This document shows, one piece after another, positions 1 to 8,594 of a stretch of 64,000 nt of DNA. The notes under the pieces were generated by a model. The model was not told the origin of the DNA, made no database searches, and saw only the letters and a program-made list of their open reading frames with translations. The position numbers and the translations under genes are program-made. Source of the DNA: Actinotignum schaalii FB123-CNA-2 (GTDB taxonomy: Bacteria; Actinomycetota; Actinomycetes; Actinomycetales; Actinomycetaceae). How positions within the stretch are numbered: the stretch's first letter is position 1; every line of letters begins with the position of its first letter. Location: the NCBI RefSeq assembly GCF_000411135.1, contig NZ_KE150262.1:560770-624769 (forward strand), given 5' to 3'.

Positions 1-154
1 CCCCGCAATGGCAGACACGGGGCAGCGCTCCTGAGAAAATCCCAGTTAATTCCGAGACGAATCTGGAATTTCTCGCATTAGCTTATATCCATCAAGTCCT
101 GGAGCTGACAAAACGTCAGTCCCGCCCAGATGCATATTCCCCGAAAGGACAATC

Positions 155-2497
155 ATGAGGACCCACACTCACCGCGCCCTCGCCGCCGCCCTCACCGCTG
201 GGGTCGCCGTTGCGCTGCTACCGGCCGGTGCCGCCGTGGCGCAGCCCGTACAGAATAACGACGACGCCCGCGCGGCTACCGCCGCGCGACCCGCACCTAG
301 CCTTGCCGAAGCGGAAAAGAATGTGGCAGTCGCCCAAGAAACCGTGTCGGCGCGCCAGGCTGATGTGGATCGACTTACCGCAACCGCAGCTGAAGCGAAA
401 GCAAAGGCCGCCGAAGCGGAATCTGCGGCTAAGAAAACTCAAGCTGGGGTAACGCAGAGCGAAAAGCAACTTGCAGATGCCACGAAAGAAGCGGAAGCTG
501 CGCAGAAAGCAGCGGACACGGTCAGTGAGGCGGGGAAGGCAGCGAAGGGTCAGCTCCCGCAGGCTGCTGAGCAAGCCCGGAATTCCGCAGACCAAGCGGC
601 CGCCGCCCAGATTGCCCACGAGAAAGCGGACGCGAGTGCGCGGAGAGCCACGGACGATGTCACCGCAAAAGAAGCCGAGCTTAAGGAAAAGGTAGCTGCC
701 GTGCAGGCTGCAACCACTGAAGTAACGAAGGCCCGTGAGGTTGATGCCGCTGCCCAGGCGGATAAGGCCCGGCTTGGCGAGGAAGTTAAGCAGCTTGAGC
801 AGCAGGAGGCCGCCGCGCGGAAAGCTTTGACGCAGGCTGAAGCAGAGCTGGAAAAGGCGAGCGCCCAGCGCGATGAGGTCATCAAGACAGAAATGGCGAA
901 GGTCCGCAAAGAATCGGATGCGGTGCGGGCTGCCCAGGCTGAGTACAAAGCGAAGGCCGAGGCTAAAGAGGCTGCTGCCACCGCTGCCGGTAAGGCGCAG
1001 GATGCCGAGGTGACCGCTACCGAAGCGGATGAAGCAGCAAAGGAATCTTTAACCAAGGCTAATGCTGCTAAAGCGGATGCTGAGCGTGTGGCTGCGGAGT
1101 CGGAAGCGGAGATCAAAAAGCTCGAGCAGTCGGAGGCTCCACTCGCGGAGCAAGTGACTGCGAAAGAAAAGGCCAAGAAAGAGGCAGAGAGCGCGTACGA
1201 GGACGCGAAAAAACTCGAGAAAATGAAGCGTGAACAGCTCGAAAATCTCGAGAAAATTAACCCTGCTGATGACGTGAAGGATTTGGTCGAGAAGCAGAGG
1301 AAAATCGTTGCGGAGGCCGAGCAAGTCACCGCGCAAAAGCAGCAGAGTCTCCAGGAAGCTAAGTTGGCGCATGAAGAGGCTGTAGAGAACCTGACAACGG
1401 CGCGTGAAAACATAAAACTGAAAAAAGCGGTGCATGAGAAGGCTGTGACCGCGAAGGAAGAAGCCGCTCAGAAAGTGCAGCAGGCGCAGGCCACTGTGGA
1501 GCAGCGAGCTATTGAACTCGAGGCTGCCAAAGCTACGAACGCTGCTTTTGAGAAGAAAGCGCTGGAGGCAGCCGAGGAAGCCGGTAAAGCCCAAGAGGCA
1601 CTAACCGCTGCGGAAGCTAAATTGAACGAGGCCACGGCTGCCCAGAAACAGGCGCTTGAGCAAGCTGAATCTCCGGTACGTGAGGCGGAGGGTAAGCGCG
1701 ATGCGGCGAATAAGACAGCCGTGAGCGCTACGGAGAAGACGGGTGCGCTCAAGGAACGCGTCGCGGAGCTCGAACCCACCTGGAAGCAGGCTACTGAGAG
1801 GCTCGCGCAGGCGGAAAAGGATATGACCGCTGCGCAGACCGCCGCGGATGCCGCCAAGGAGGCGGCGGCTCAGGCGAAGGCTGCTGCGGATAAGGCTCGT
1901 CAGGCAGCCGCGGAAGCGGTGCGTACCCTCGATACTGCACGTGCGACTGCTGCCCAGAAGCAAGCCGAATTGACTCGACTCGCCGATGCGTCGAATACCT
2001 ACGATGAGCGCCAGTGGGATGTTCGCCTAGCTACTGAGAAGGTGAAGGCGGCCGAGGCGGAGCTGCGCACAGCTCAGGATGCTCACGGTAAGGCGACTCT
2101 CGCGCTTGAGGCGGCTCGTGAAGCGGAGGAATCCGCAATGAAAGCCCAGGCGGAAGCACAGCAGGAACTGACCGCGGCGAACCTCGCCTTGCAGGCGGCT
2201 CAGCGGGATCTGGAACTGGCGCGTCAGCAGGCCCAGACGCCGGAGGGGAAGCCAGGGCAGGCGCCCGATACGCCGTCGTCGCCCCAACCGACCGGCAAGC
2301 CCGCGGCGAAGCATTCCGCGGCAGGGAATAAAACAACTACCGCAAAGCGAGCGGTGGCGAAGAACGTAACTCCCACCCAGAAGCTTCCCGAGACCGGAAG
2401 CGATATGAGCGGCGCTATTGGTGCGGCAACGCTTCTTATGCTCGCCGGCGGTGCGGTTGTTCTCGGTCGTTCTCGCGCGCGGCATGCGGTGAAGTAA
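155..2497 (+). CDS. LPXTG-anchored alanine-rich coiled-coil surface protein
   Basis: A 780-residue cell-wall protein. Residues 1-30 are a signal peptide (charged start, hydrophobic core, AVA-like cleavage region). About residues 45-690 are almost entirely Ala, Glu, Lys and Gln in heptad-like order, as expected for one long alpha-helical coiled coil. A short Pro-rich linker follows, then the sorting signal LPETG (about 744-748), a hydrophobic span and an RSRARHAVK basic tail, so sortase should attach it to peptidoglycan. The ATG follows a GAAAGG ribosome site at 143-148. Long helical rods of this kind often carry adhesins or bind host proteins, but no ligand can be read from the sequence. The C-terminal signal is the only canonical LPXTG among the surface proteins of this window. 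Confidence 0.9.
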   Translation: MRTHTHRALAAALTAGVAVALLPAGAAVAQPVQNNDDARAATAARPAPSLAEAEKNVAVAQETVSARQADVDRLTATAAEAKAKAAEAESAAKKTQAGVTQSEKQLADATKEAEAAQKAADTVSEAGKAAKGQLPQAAEQARNSADQAAAAQIAHEKADASARRATDDVTAKEAELKEKVAAVQAATTEVTKAREVDAAAQADKARLGEEVKQLEQQEAAARKALTQAEAELEKASAQRDEVIKTEMAKVRKESDAVRAAQAEYKAKAEAKEAAATAAGKAQDAEVTATEADEAAKESLTKANAAKADAERVAAESEAEIKKLEQSEAPLAEQVTAKEKAKKEAESAYEDAKKLEKMKREQLENLEKINPADDVKDLVEKQRKIVAEAEQVTAQKQQSLQEAKLAHEEAVENLTTARENIKLKKAVHEKAVTAKEEAAQKVQQAQATVEQRAIELEAAKATNAAFEKKALEAAEEAGKAQEALTAAEAKLNEATAAQKQALEQAESPVREAEGKRDAANKTAVSATEKTGALKERVAELEPTWKQATERLAQAEKDMTAAQTAADAAKEAAAQAKAAADKARQAAAEAVRTLDTARATAAQKQAELTRLADASNTYDERQWDVRLATEKVKAAEAELRTAQDAHGKATLALEAAREAEESAMKAQAEAQQELTAANLALQAAQRDLELARQQAQTPEGKPGQAPDTPSSPQPTGKPAAKHSAAGNKTTTAKRAVAKNVTPTQKLPETGSDMSGAIGAATLLMLAGGAVVLGRSRARHAVK

Positions 2498-2546
2498 GGA
2501 CGTGTAGGCATTAGGTGGCAGCGCGTGATGCCACGTGTTGCGAATA

Positions 2547-2598
2547 GGTGCCCCGCTCGGCCAGTATCGGTTCTGGCTCCGAGCGGGGCACCTTGTTT
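2547..2598 (+). terminator. rho-independent terminator
   Basis: A 14-bp perfect stem (GGTGCCCCGCTCGG at 2547-2560 with its complement at 2579-2592), an inner CCAG/CTGG extension and a trailing TTGTTTT. It lies 50 bases after the coiled-coil surface protein. Confidence 0.85.
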
Positions 2599-2604
2599 TC
2601 ACAG

Positions 2605-2668
2605 GTGTACTTCGATTGTGTTACGGATGCAGTACAGCTCGAAACTTATATATGCCCTCGCGCCAGGC
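2605..2668 (+). repeat. diverged copy of the dispersed palindromic element
   Basis: It shares the GTACTTCG...GCAGTAC arms, the GTACAGCTC block and the ATGCCC...CCAGG flank with the copies at 16825-16904 and 55665-55744. The palindrome is less well kept here. The rest of the 2598-2884 gap shows no gene or clear structure. Confidence 0.5.
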
Positions 2669-2884
2669 TCAGCGTGGCCCGCGCTGCATTCAGTTGGCGT
2701 CGCCGCACAAACAAACGCGCAGAATACCACCACTGCCCCGCACCTCAGTCACCACGTTCACCTGGTATTCCACCATGCGCCCCGCCTTTGAATCCGCGCG
2801 GTTGCTTGTCTACCATTGTCACGCGGCGTTTCGGCGCCGCGCAGTTTTATCTATTCGAGAAGAAAACGAAAAGAGAAGGAAGTC

Positions 2885-3748
2885 ATGCCACGCACTAGTT
2901 TTGGCAGCGCCGGCCACGGCGCATCCACCACCGCCCGCACCTCGCTCGCGAAGTGCGCCGCCGCCATGGGAGCCTTGGCGATTCTCGCGGGGATGATGGG
3001 GGCATGCACCAAGAGTAGTGATGAGGCTGCAGCCACCTCCGCTCCCGCGGCCAGCTCCGCAGCCCCGGCTGCTAGCTCCGCCGTCGTCACTCCCGGCGCT
3101 TCGGAAACCCCTCCGGAAAAGCTCCCGGCAGTCATCCCGAACCCGGCCCACCCGCAAAGCGCAACCGAACTTCTGAGCACCCTCACAATTGCCGAATCGT
3201 CCACCACCGATAAGGCCGATCCGGCGAAGTTCGGCCCCGACGCTGCCGGGCTGAACGAAGACGAATGTAACGTCTACACGGACATTCTGCGCCGCGACCT
3301 CGTCAACGTGGGTGTGCAGCCGGGCACCTCCGGCTGCGGTATCGCTTACGGCACCCTGGTGGATAGCTACACCGGAAACATGGTTGATTACGCGCGCCCG
3401 GATGCCGGCACCAAGACCGTGGTGGTGGACCGCATCGTCAGCCTCGATAACGCCTGGGCTTCGGGTGCCAACCAGTTCACGGACGAGCAGCGCGCCGCTT
3501 TCGCCAGCGACCCGCGCAATATGCAGGCCGTGTCCGCGGACCAGGCCAAAGAGAAGGCCGGGCGTTCCGCCGCCGAATGGGTCCCCGCGAACAAGAACTT
3601 CACCTGCCAGTACGTGGCGCGGCAAATCGGCGTGAAGGCCACCTACGGGCTGACCGTCACCCAGGCCGAACACGATGCTTTCGCCCAGTACTTGCAGACC
3701 TGCCCGAACCAGTTGGTTCCCGGCTGGGAAGGCCCTGCGGGCAAGTAG
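2885..3748 (+). CDS. lipoprotein with degenerate HNH (DUF1524-like) domain
   Basis: A 287-residue exported lipoprotein. The ATG is chosen because GAGAAGGAAG lies just upstream; an in-frame start at 2816 lacks one. A hydrophobic stretch ends in a lipobox (GMMGAC), followed by an Ala/Ser/Pro linker. The mature part follows the pattern of secreted actinobacterial DUF1524/HNH proteins: DAxTK...VDxxVSLDNAWxSGA, then EWVP, then the CQYVARQIGVKATYGLTVT block and a C-terminal CPN. In that family the D-H pair of the nuclease is normally seen where this protein has D-R (R183), and the later N-x-x-K motif reads A-K-E-K. The fold is therefore probably kept but nuclease activity probably lost. Family assignment is from memory of the motif, so moderate confidence. 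Confidence 0.65.
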   Translation: MPRTSFGSAGHGASTTARTSLAKCAAAMGALAILAGMMGACTKSSDEAAATSAPAASSAAPAASSAVVTPGASETPPEKLPAVIPNPAHPQSATELLSTLTIAESSTTDKADPAKFGPDAAGLNEDECNVYTDILRRDLVNVGVQPGTSGCGIAYGTLVDSYTGNMVDYARPDAGTKTVVVDRIVSLDNAWASGANQFTDEQRAAFASDPRNMQAVSADQAKEKAGRSAAEWVPANKNFTCQYVARQIGVKATYGLTVTQAEHDAFAQYLQTCPNQLVPGWEGPAGK

Positions 3749-3764
3749 CCTGCGGGCCAGTAGC

Positions 3765-3823
3765 CGATAGGCACGTAGCCACATAGGCAACTAGCCACAT
3801 AGGCAACTAGCCACATAGCCATA
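3765..3823 (+). repeat. short tandem repeat downstream of the lipoprotein
   Basis: The unit CCACATAGGCAACTAG (16 bases) occurs at 3779-3794 and 3795-3810. A partial third unit follows at 3811-3820 and a degenerate one (TAGCCGATAGGCACGTAG) precedes. Every unit carries TAG, so nothing is encoded across it. Confidence 0.8.
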
Positions 3824-3917
3824 TTGGCGCGGCACAAAAGTGGCCGGGGGCGCGCAGCTCCCGGCCGCTTGCCGTATGATCACAAACGGTGCGTGACCAG
3901 CAACCGAAAGGACATGT

Positions 3918-5504
3918 ATGACCGCGCGTTTAAGGCTCAATCCTGATTTCGACGACGCCGCACATACCGTCCCGGTCTCCCTCAGCGAACGTCACCCCGA
4001 TACTCCGCACGCCGTCCTCCCCGCCGCCATCCTCGCCGGCGAAACGCAAGTAACCGGGACCACCGGCGAATCCGGGGAGGAGGAGACCCGCGCAAATCCC
4101 CTGGGAGTATGCGATATGTTCCGGGTGGGGATAGGCCCGTCGTCGTCACATACGGTGGGGCCCATGCGCGCCGGGCTGCATTTCGCAACGCTGCTGGCCA
4201 CCCGCGCCCCGGGCGCTCGCATCACGAGCCTGCGCGTGGATCTTTTCGGTTCCCTGGCCGCCACCGGGCGCGGGCATAATACCGACCGCGCGGTCCTCCT
4301 CGGGCTGTCCGGGTACAGCCCGGAAAATGTATCCATCGCGGTGGTGGACGGCATGGAAGCCGCTATCGATTCTTCCGGTACCCTCACCGTGCCCGGTTTC
4401 GAGCCCACACCGTTCGTGCGCGACCGCGATATTATTTTTCGTCCGCGTGATATTTTGCCCTACCACGTAAATGCGTTAACCTTGCGTGCCTGGGCGGGCG
4501 AGGAGCTCCTCGCTGAACATACGTATTATTCGGTGGGTGGCGGTTTCGTGATGGAAGAGTTGGGCGATCCGGCTGAACCGCGGGTGGCGCCGCTCGCCAC
4601 GGAAGAACAGGCCGACGCCGCCCAGACCGCGGTCCCCTATCCGTTTTTCACCGCAGCTCGGCTGCTGGAGCTCTGTTCCGAAACTGGCATGCGCATTTCT
4701 GAACTCGCGCTCGCTAATGAAACCGCGCTGCGCCCACACCAGGCTGTTATTGCCCATATGGATCGGGTGCACGCCGTGATGGGTGAGGCGATTAAGGCCG
4801 GTATTGCCACGGAGGGGACTCTTCCGGGTGGGCTGCGCGTGAAGCGGCGCGCCCCCGGGCTGGCCCGCGAACTGGAGGAAAAAACCGCGGCGGGGCACCG
4901 CGCGGACCAGCTGGAAGCCCTCGGGTGGGTGAATCTTTTCGCCCTGGCCATTAACGAAGAAAATGCGGCCGGCCACCGGATTGTCACCGCGCCGACGAAC
5001 GGCGCGGCCGGCGTCGTTCCCGCGGTCCTCACGTATTATGAACGTTTCGTGCCCGGGGCCACCCGCGCGGGAATGTATAATTTTTTGCTTGCCGGGGCGG
5101 CCATCGGCGGAATTATTAAGACGAATGCGTCCATTGCCGGGGCGGAAGTGGGCTGCCAGGGTGAAGTCGGTTCTGCTTCGGCAATGGCGGCCGCCGGTTT
5201 CGCGGAAGCTCTGGGCGGCACCCCGGCCCAGGTGGAAAATGCTGCGGAAATTGCTATGGAACATTCTCTTGGCCTCACCTGCGATCCCGTGGGTGGCCTG
5301 GTGCAAATCCCGTGCATTGAACGCAATGCCATGGCTGCGGTTAAATCTATTAATGCCGCCTATATTGCGTTGTGGGGCGATGGCTCCCACACCGTCTCCT
5401 TTGATACCGTGGTGGAAACCATGCGCCAAACCGGGATGGATATGCTTTCCAAATATAAGGAAACTTCGGAGGGTGGGCTCGCGGTTAACGTGGTGGAGTG
5501 CTAG
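3918..5504 (+). CDS. sdaA: L-serine ammonia-lyase (L-serine dehydratase), single-chain
   Basis: Deaminates L-serine to pyruvate and ammonia using a 4Fe-4S cluster. The beta-domain signature CDMFRVGIGPSSSHTVGPM is at about 65-83 and the alpha-domain signature TAPTNGAAGVVPA at about 357. Three cysteines expected to ligate the cluster are visible: C413 (EVGCQGE), C455 (LTCDPVGG) and C466 (IPCIERN). Length (528) exceeds the roughly 455 of one-chain homologues because the first ~60 residues, before the usual start of the family, are an extra hydrophilic segment. The start is supported by GAAAGGAC upstream of ATG 3918. The gene stands alone between two unrelated units and gives the cell a second pyruvate source beside lactate and aldarates. 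Confidence 0.93.
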   Translation: MTARLRLNPDFDDAAHTVPVSLSERHPDTPHAVLPAAILAGETQVTGTTGESGEEETRANPLGVCDMFRVGIGPSSSHTVGPMRAGLHFATLLATRAPGARITSLRVDLFGSLAATGRGHNTDRAVLLGLSGYSPENVSIAVVDGMEAAIDSSGTLTVPGFEPTPFVRDRDIIFRPRDILPYHVNALTLRAWAGEELLAEHTYYSVGGGFVMEELGDPAEPRVAPLATEEQADAAQTAVPYPFFTAARLLELCSETGMRISELALANETALRPHQAVIAHMDRVHAVMGEAIKAGIATEGTLPGGLRVKRRAPGLARELEEKTAAGHRADQLEALGWVNLFALAINEENAAGHRIVTAPTNGAAGVVPAVLTYYERFVPGATRAGMYNFLLAGAAIGGIIKTNASIAGAEVGCQGEVGSASAMAAAGFAEALGGTPAQVENAAEIAMEHSLGLTCDPVGGLVQIPCIERNAMAAVKSINAAYIALWGDGSHTVSFDTVVETMRQTGMDMLSKYKETSEGGLAVNVVEC

Positions 5505-5575
5505 CCGTACCGTGTGGCTGCGCCGTGTGGCGTCCCGCTGCGAAACTCCGCGAAAGGGGTGCAAAACTACCTCGA

Positions 5576-5617
5576 ACGGGCGGAAACTACCCGGAACGGC
5601 CGGAAACTACCCGAAAC
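5576..5617 (+). repeat. tandem repeat of CGGAAACTACCCGRAACG
   Basis: Two adjacent 19-base units begin at about 5580 and 5599 in the leader before the aldolase gene; a weaker unit precedes them. The function is unknown. They could be repeated binding sites, being about two helical turns apart. Confidence 0.6.
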
Positions 5618-5663
5618 GTCCCCGAAATGTGACGTAGCACAAGTCCCGTCCAGTCCCATTAGG

Positions 5664-5678
5664 TGGAACTTAGTTCCA
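5664..5678. promoter_or_regulatory. palindromic operator candidate (IclR-like)
   Basis: TGGAACTTAGTTCCA is a perfect 15-base palindrome about a single central base. It lies 79 bases before the aldolase start, close to an AT-rich ATAATAGATGTAT stretch. Known IclR sites have the form TGGAAAT-N-ATTTCCA, and an IclR gene is in the same cluster (9218-9967), so that protein is the likely ligand. This link is inferred. Confidence 0.55.
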
Positions 5679-5756
5679 TAATAGATGTATGAACGACTGC
5701 CGCGGCATGCCGCCCATTCGGGGTGGCCGGCCGCGCGCCACTGACAAGGGGTTGGA

Positions 5757-6647
5757 ATGTTTTCTGGTGTGTATTGCCCGTCGGTCACGTTGATCGACGA
5801 TTCGGGTGCGATTGATTATCCGGCGATGGCCGCCCATATTGATCGTCTTGCCGAGTCCGGGCTCAACGGGGTGCTCTTCTTCGGCTCGATCGGGGAGTTT
5901 TTCTCCTTTGCTACTGAGGAGAAGGCCGAGTTCTTGAAGTTCGCGGTCAAGCAGGCCGCGGGGCGTTTCCAGGTGTTGGCCGGGGTGAGCGCGGCGCGGC
6001 TGAGTGAGGTGCTGGAGAATATCGCGGCTGCTGAGGTTGCTGGTGTGGATGGCGTGGTGGCTCTTCCGCCCTTCTATTTCGGGCATTCATATGGGCGGGC
6101 CCTTGATTTTTATGACGCGGTTGCGGGCGCGACGAGCCTTCCTGTGATGCTTTATAACTTCCCGGAGCGTACGGGTGCGGATTTGAGTCCGGAGTTGGTG
6201 GCTGAGCTGGCCGCCCGGCACGAAAATATTGTGGCGCTCAAGGATACGGTGGATACTCAGAGTCATACGCGGCGGGTGATTCGCGAGGTGAAGAAGGTGC
6301 GCCCGGATTTCGCGGTGCTTTCTGGTTTTGATGAGTATTACATTGGGAATCGGGTGTGTGGCGGGACCGGGGTGCTCTCGGGCCTGACGAATCTTATTCC
6401 TGAGGTATTTGCGGCGATGCATGCGGCGTATGAGGCCGGGGACGTTACGGGCGCTGCCGCGGAGTTGGGGAAGATTACGCGTTTGGCTGCGGTGTATGAG
6501 ATCGGTGATATTTTCATTGCTGCGATTAAGGAGGGGGTGCGTTTGTGCGGGGTGAAGTGCTCGCCGTTGATGCGTGCCCCGCAGGTCCCGTTGAGCGCGG
6601 AGGATTCGGAGAAAATCGCGACGCTGCTACGCGAAGTACGCGCATAA
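5757..6647 (+). CDS. DHDPS/NAL-family aldolase, YagE/YjhH type (2-keto-3-deoxy sugar acid aldolase)
   Basis: A 296-residue class I aldolase of the dihydrodipicolinate synthase / N-acetylneuraminate lyase superfamily. Visible are the GSIGEFFSF substrate loop (about 44-52), the catalytic tyrosine Y133 in LYNFPERTG and the Schiff-base lysine K162 in ALKDTVDT. The pattern around these residues and in the C-terminal half resembles E. coli YagE/YjhH, which cleave 2-keto-3-deoxy sugar acids to pyruvate plus an aldehyde. The cluster needs an enzyme splitting 5-keto-4-deoxyglucarate into pyruvate and tartronate semialdehyde, because reductase and glycerate kinase are present but GarL is not. This protein is the best candidate for that step. 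The start ATG 5757 follows GGGGTTGGA. Confidence 0.75.
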   Translation: MFSGVYCPSVTLIDDSGAIDYPAMAAHIDRLAESGLNGVLFFGSIGEFFSFATEEKAEFLKFAVKQAAGRFQVLAGVSAARLSEVLENIAAAEVAGVDGVVALPPFYFGHSYGRALDFYDAVAGATSLPVMLYNFPERTGADLSPELVAELAARHENIVALKDTVDTQSHTRRVIREVKKVRPDFAVLSGFDEYYIGNRVCGGTGVLSGLTNLIPEVFAAMHAAYEAGDVTGAAAELGKITRLAAVYEIGDIFIAAIKEGVRLCGVKCSPLMRAPQVPLSAEDSEKIATLLREVRA

Positions 6648-6712
6648 ATACGCGTGCATTAGTGCCGCGTATTAAATCTGCGCACTAAATACCGCACATT
6701 AAATACGACGAC

Positions 6713-6749
6713 GCCCGGGGTAGGCGGATTTTCCGCCCACCCCGGGGCC
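6713..6749. terminator. bidirectional terminator
   Basis: CCCGGGGTAGGCGGA at 6714-6728, a TTT loop and TCCGCCCACCCCGGG form a strong hairpin with one mismatch. It lies between the convergent aldolase gene and the minus-strand dehydratase. Confidence 0.75.
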
Positions 6750-6816
6750 AACCGGCCACGGTGTTCCTTGCCCACACCGTTGCCGGCGCGGCTGGCGGTG
6801 CCCAGCCGCGTAGTAT

Positions 6817-7947
6817 TTAAGGCCGCTTACCGACTTCGAAGGTATTCACCGTCCAGGCGCGCAGCTGATCGGAAAGCGTCACGCCCAGGCCGGGCCGGTC
6901 AGAAACAATCATGCGACCGTCCTTGATTTCCATATGCTCATTGAAGAGTGGATCCAACCAGGTGAAGTGCTCCACCCACGGCTCCAGGGAATAGGTGGCC
7001 GCCAGGTGGGAGTGGATCTCCATGGCGAAATGCGGGGCGAGCTGCAGGCCGGCATGCTCGGCCAGCTTCGTCAGCTTGAGGAATTCCGAAACGCCACCCA
7101 CGCGCGGAGCATCCGGCTGAATGAAATCGCAGGAGTGGTTCTCGATGAGCTTGACGTGCTCGGCTACCGAAGCGAGCATCTCACCGGTAGCAATTGGGGT
7201 GATGAAACGGCGCGCGAGCTCCGCGTGGCCTTCGTAATCGTAGGCATCCAGCGGTTCCTCAATCCACACCAGATTGAATTCTTCCAGCCATTCGCACATG
7301 CGGTTCGCGGTGGGGCGATCCCACTGCTGATTCGCATCCACCATAAGCGGGAAATCATCGCCCAGCGCCTCGCGCACCGCCTTGACGCGGGTGTAATCCA
7401 CCTGGTGATCCGGGTGCCCCACCTTGATCTTGATGCCGCCAATACCCTTTTCCTTGGAAGCCAGCGCATTCTCGATCACTTCTTCCAGCGGCGAGGAAAG
7501 GAAGCCGCCGGAAGTGTTATAGGTGCGGATGGAATCCCGGTGGGCACCAATAAGCTTGGAGAGCGGCAGCCCGGCCCGCTTCGCCTTCAAATCCCACAGG
7601 GCCACATCAATGGCGGCAATGGCCTGCACCGCCACCCCGCTGCGCCCCACCGAAGCTCCGGCCCACAGTAGCTTCACGCGCAGGCGGTCAATATCGTTGG
7701 GATCTTCCCCGATAAGGTTATCGGCCACTTCGGAAGCGTGGGCGAATTGCGCTGGCCCACCCGCCCGTTTCGAATATGAAAAACCGACTCCGGAATGGCC
7801 GTCGGTTGTTTCGATCTCGCAGAAGAGGAAATTCACCTCTGTCATGGGCTTTTGCCGTCCGGTGAAGACCTTTGCGTCAGAAATAGGGTTGTTCAGCGGC
7901 AAAATAACGTGGGAAAGCTTCACGTGTGCGATGGTATCCCGGCTCAC
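6817..7947 (-). CDS. enolase-superfamily sugar acid dehydratase, galactarate / L-talarate dehydratase-like
   Basis: A 376-residue mandelate racemase / muconate lactonizing enzyme family protein. The order of motifs fits acid-sugar dehydratases: KIKVGHPD with the catalytic Lys pair, VDANQQWDRP (first metal Asp), IEEPLD (metal Glu), GEMLAS (metal Glu/substrate) and HFAMEIHSHL with the catalytic His. The closest pattern I know is galactarate/talarate dehydratase, giving 5-keto-4-deoxyglucarate from galactarate. A GTG start at 7947 is preferred over the ATG at 8016, because AAAGGAG lies 7 bases before it and the extra N-terminus is unlike the family. It is transcribed away from the neighbouring two-gene module, so its promoter lies in 7948-8339. 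Exact substrate is uncertain. Confidence 0.75.
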   Translation of the reverse strand: MSRDTIAHVKLSHVILPLNNPISDAKVFTGRQKPMTEVNFLFCEIETTDGHSGVGFSYSKRAGGPAQFAHASEVADNLIGEDPNDIDRLRVKLLWAGASVGRSGVAVQAIAAIDVALWDLKAKRAGLPLSKLIGAHRDSIRTYNTSGGFLSSPLEEVIENALASKEKGIGGIKIKVGHPDHQVDYTRVKAVREALGDDFPLMVDANQQWDRPTANRMCEWLEEFNLVWIEEPLDAYDYEGHAELARRFITPIATGEMLASVAEHVKLIENHSCDFIQPDAPRVGGVSEFLKLTKLAEHAGLQLAPHFAMEIHSHLAATYSLEPWVEHFTWLDPLFNEHMEIKDGRMIVSDRPGLGVTLSDQLRAWTVNTFEVGKRP

Positions 7948-8339
7948 AATATGCTCCTTTGCCTTGGGGTCTGCCTGAGATATGCCGGGAAGGCGCCCGT
8001 GCAGCGGTGCATACACGGCGTCAGCCTACTTACCGGCAATACAAGTATCTACACATGTAGACCGTGCCAAATGTGACATAAGTCCCTAGGTGGTGCACCT
8101 TCGTGGCCAATAGGGAGAAAGCCAGCTGGCGTCGTCGTTAGGTCTGAGTTGGTTCACGTTAGTCAAGTTTTCGAAACTGGCTGATGGGAACAGCGAGATC
8201 GCCCGGGATGGGTAGTGGCAGCGGTATAGGAGTTATCCACAGAATCCTCAAACGTCACCCTTATCCACAAGGCGTCACCTAGGTCTTTTTTACGCTTCTA
8301 CGCCATGCGAGAATGACGGAAAGGATGGAGGTGACCACT
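7948..8339. promoter_or_regulatory. divergent intergenic region with an operator-like palindrome
   Basis: A 392-base gap between divergent genes. TCTACACATGTAGA at 8049-8062 is an inverted repeat that resembles TCTACATACGTAG at 10217-10229, upstream of the second DHDPS-family gene. This suggests one regulator acts on both. An inverted AGGTG/CACCT lies at 8087-8099. A copy of the dispersed AGCT-GCG-TCGTCGT motif is at 8124-8140. No coding signal was seen. Confidence 0.45.
8124..8140 (+). repeat. dispersed-motif copy
   Basis: AGCTGGCGTCGTCGTTA in the divergent intergenic region. It is preceded by GCC, as is the copy at 13820-13838. Confidence 0.7.
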
Positions 8340-8594
8340 ATGGCAGTCATTATCGGGCGAACCTACACCTCGCTGGAAGAAATTCTGGAGCGGAAAGAAG
8401 AGATTCTGCGCGAGGTTAGAATGACCCGGGAAGAATTCGACCTACGCGCTGATAACTACCTGCTCGGCGAAAAAGAAGCAAAGCTCTATTTCGAATTGGA
8501 TGGATTAGATTACTTCGAGAAGTTGGCTCGCTATGGCCGTGAACCGCGATCATCCAGGTGGGAGCCTGGAGTTCCAAGCCGAAAGATTTGCTGA
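8340..8594 (+). CDS. small hypothetical protein, first gene of a two-gene module
   Basis: 84 residues from ATG 8340, chosen because GGATGGAGGTG precedes it; an earlier in-frame ATG at 8313 is weaker. It is a charged, mostly helical protein (TSLEEILERKEEILREVRMTREEF near residues 8-31), with no signal or membrane segment. Its 3' end overlaps the next gene by 62 bases, so the two are translationally coupled and probably interact. I do not recognise the family. Size, order and overlap resemble an antitoxin-toxin or regulator-effector pair, but no toxin motif is visible. Confidence 0.7.
   Translation: MAVIIGRTYTSLEEILERKEEILREVRMTREEFDLRADNYLLGEKEAKLYFELDGLDYFEKLARYGREPRSSRWEPGVPSRKIC

Noticed and set aside
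1-25. CCCCG...CGGGG hairpin at the left edge
   Set aside because: Could be the end of a terminator from a gene outside the window; too little is visible to call.
2525-2791. Small ORFs between the first surface protein and the lipoprotein
   Set aside because: They run through the terminator hairpin and the repeat copy, overlap each other in three frames and lack ribosome sites.
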